Of a stretch of DNA of 5,366 nt, positions 5,346-5,366 are shown in pieces; the first letter of the stretch is position 1; the number at the start of each line of letters is the position of its first letter. The translations under genes and the position numbers were made by a program. The notes beneath the pieces were generated by a model. The model worked only from the letters and a program-made list of their open reading frames with translations. It was not told the origin of the DNA and searched no databases. The stretch lies in NCBI GenBank assembly GCA_030596185.1, contig JAUVKP010000093.1, positions 1 through 5,366 of the forward strand. Direction: 5' to 3'. This DNA comes from Fidelibacterota bacterium. GTDB taxonomy: Bacteria; Fidelibacterota; Fidelibacteria; Fidelibacterales; Fidelibacteraceae.

Positions 5346-5366
5346 GTCATCCTGAAAATACTGCCG
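5346..5366. other. End of window, no feature assigned
   Basis: The last 21 bases begin GTCATCCTGA, a word that I recall at the edge of other dispersed intergenic repeats in environmental genomes. The window ends before this can be tested. No start codon with a ribosome site is seen here. Confidence 0.25.

Overview
This window looks like chromosomal DNA from an AT-rich (about 40% GC by eye), probably anaerobic, Gram-negative bacterium. The fermentation gene pair, a LolA-like exported protein and heptanucleotide intergenic arrays would fit a member of the Bacteroidota/FCB superphylum or a nearby uncultured group. That placement is inference: no rRNA or other phylogenetic marker is present. All six genes lie on the + strand and are tightly packed up to about 5045; the last 320 bases carry no believable gene.

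Region by region: (1) 2-1583 holds the 3' two thirds of a butyrate kinase gene (buk) followed 10 nt later by phosphate butyryltransferase (ptb). Together they interconvert butyryl-CoA (or branched-chain acyl-CoA) and the free acid through an acyl phosphate, with ATP gained at the kinase step. (2) 1584-1702 is a spacer with a 14-bp palindrome and a short run of heptamer-like words ending at the next start codon. (3) 1703-3780 holds three closely spaced genes: ribonuclease Z (tRNA 3'-end maturation), a dCMP/cytidine-deaminase-family enzyme, and an exported protein with LolA-like features that overlaps the deaminase gene by 7 nt. (4) 3810-5045 is glucose-1-phosphate adenylyltransferase (glgC), the committed step of bacterial glycogen synthesis, in a form that resembles the cyanobacterial/plant enzymes more than the E. 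coli one. The gaps from 2590 to 3810 are short enough for one transcript.

(5) 5046-5366 is the most unusual part. A 7-bp-stem hairpin follows glgC, then two perfectly phased heptanucleotide arrays (14 and 12 units) built from a three-word vocabulary, GAGGACA, AAGGACA and ATTGACA. Each array is introduced by a related 16-bp element, and the second one grades in phase into a very AT-rich tract. The array has no stop codon in any minus-strand frame, which creates spurious protein predictions.

The genes do not form one pathway. They combine fermentative energy conservation, RNA and nucleotide housekeeping, envelope biogenesis and carbon storage. I see no phage, IS, CRISPR or defence genes. The main candidate for something poorly described is the structured heptamer array.
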